DNA of 6,868 bases. Origin: Nitrospinota bacterium (GTDB lineage Bacteria; Nitrospinota_A; JADGAW01). Numbering within the stretch: position 1 is the first letter of the stretch; each line of letters begins with the position of its first letter. Below the pieces are notes generated by a model. It did no database searches. It had not been told where the DNA came from and was given only the letters and a program-made list of their open reading frames with translations. Location of the stretch: the NCBI GenBank assembly GCA_015231815.1, contig JADGAW010000117.1:1-6868 (forward strand), in the 5' to 3' direction. The position numbers were made by a program, and so were the translations under genes. Below are positions 6,536 to 6,868 of this stretch, piece by piece.

Positions 6536-6868
6536 TTACCAATAGGTATATTCGTGAAACCATTGCCACATTTCGGGGTTTTGCTTAATCCTTTTTTCTA
6601 TTACTGAATACAGCTTTTGAGTATTTACTTGTAAGGAATCTTTACCTTCTTCAGTAATTACTTCTTCTTTTAATCGTAAAGATGGAACTCCATTACCATC
6701 CCTGTAACAGCATCCGAAGATAATCGGACATTGAGTTTTTTGATGATACCGTGCAATAAGAGGGTTGGTTCTAATTTTTTTATTAAAAAAATTCACCATC
6801 ACACTTTTTTCACTGGGGCGAACATGTCTGTCATTCATTAAGCCAACCATCTGATTCTTTTTTAAGGC
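6536..6868 (-). CDS. Lipid A biosynthesis acyltransferase family protein (LpxL/HtrB-like), 5' part outside window
   Basis: The C-terminal 110 codons of a minus-strand gene lie here; the frame is open to the window edge (beginning ALKKNQ), so the internal ATG at 6850 is not the likely start. The fragment fits the end of LpxL/HtrB-type acyltransferases, which are usually about 290-310 aa. A VGLMNDRHVR segment corresponds to the family's G-x-x-x-D-Q region, VMVNFFNKKIRTNPLIARY to the VxFFGxxxxTxxGxARLA region, CPIIFGCCYRDGNG to the following strand pair, and NPEMWQWFHEYTYW to the signature PEQWxWxHRRW ending. These membrane-bound enzymes transfer acyl chains from acyl-ACP to Kdo2-lipid IVA on the cytoplasmic face of the inner membrane. 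The catalytic HX4D motif would lie upstream, outside the window. The ending EYTYW replaces the usual basic HRRW(K), so the substrate may differ. It converges on the large gene with a 28-nt gap. Confidence 0.82.
   Translation of the reverse strand, partial: ALKKNQMVGLMNDRHVRPSEKSVMVNFFNKKIRTNPLIARYHQKTQCPIIFGCCYRDGNGVPSLRLKEEVITEEGKDSLQVNTQKLYSVIEKRIKQNPEMWQWFHEYTYW

Noticed and set aside
6536..6850. Complete 104-codon minus-strand gene starting at 6850
   Set aside because: The frame stays open to the window edge upstream of that ATG, and the sequence aligns with the interior and end of a protein of about 300 aa, so it is a partial gene and not a small one.

Overview
The window looks like an ordinary chromosomal stretch from a low-GC Gram-negative bacterium. 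GC is about 35-38% in the stretches I counted by eye. A lipid A acyltransferase-type gene at the right edge implies an outer membrane. None of the three complete genes has a Shine-Dalgarno sequence before its start, which is typical of Bacteroidota but does not prove that phylum. There are no phage, transposon, CRISPR, tRNA or rRNA signals.

Layout, left to right: an AT-rich leader with a 17-nt dyad (1-182); an aldehyde dehydrogenase superfamily gene (183-1625); a 213-nt spacer with small stem-loops; asd, aspartate-semialdehyde dehydrogenase (1839-2840); a 97-nt spacer almost filled by two perfect-arm stem-loops; a very large gene of 1189 codons (2938-6507); a 28-nt convergent gap; and the 3' part of a minus-strand LpxL/HtrB-family acyltransferase (6536-6868, 5' end outside the window). 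No gene-free stretch exceeds 300 nt.

The outstanding element is the 1189-aa protein. From its sequence I read a roughly 140-residue N-terminal domain, about 600 residues of Lys/Glu-rich coiled coil, one transmembrane helix (about 749-769) and a C-terminal half of about 420 residues. That half ends in a lytic-transglycosylase (SLT/GH23-like) domain with a recognisable catalytic Glu1066. The predicted topology puts a long cytoplasmic coiled coil on one side of the inner membrane and a peptidoglycan-cleaving module on the other. I do not recognise this as a named family. It could couple a cytoplasmic position or assembly to local cell-wall opening.

Three of the four genes touch the envelope: asd supplies diaminopimelate for peptidoglycan, the large protein probably cuts it, and the acyltransferase finishes lipid A. 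asd and the large gene could share a transcript, but the spacer structures suggest control between them. A common pathway for the four genes is not shown by the sequence.
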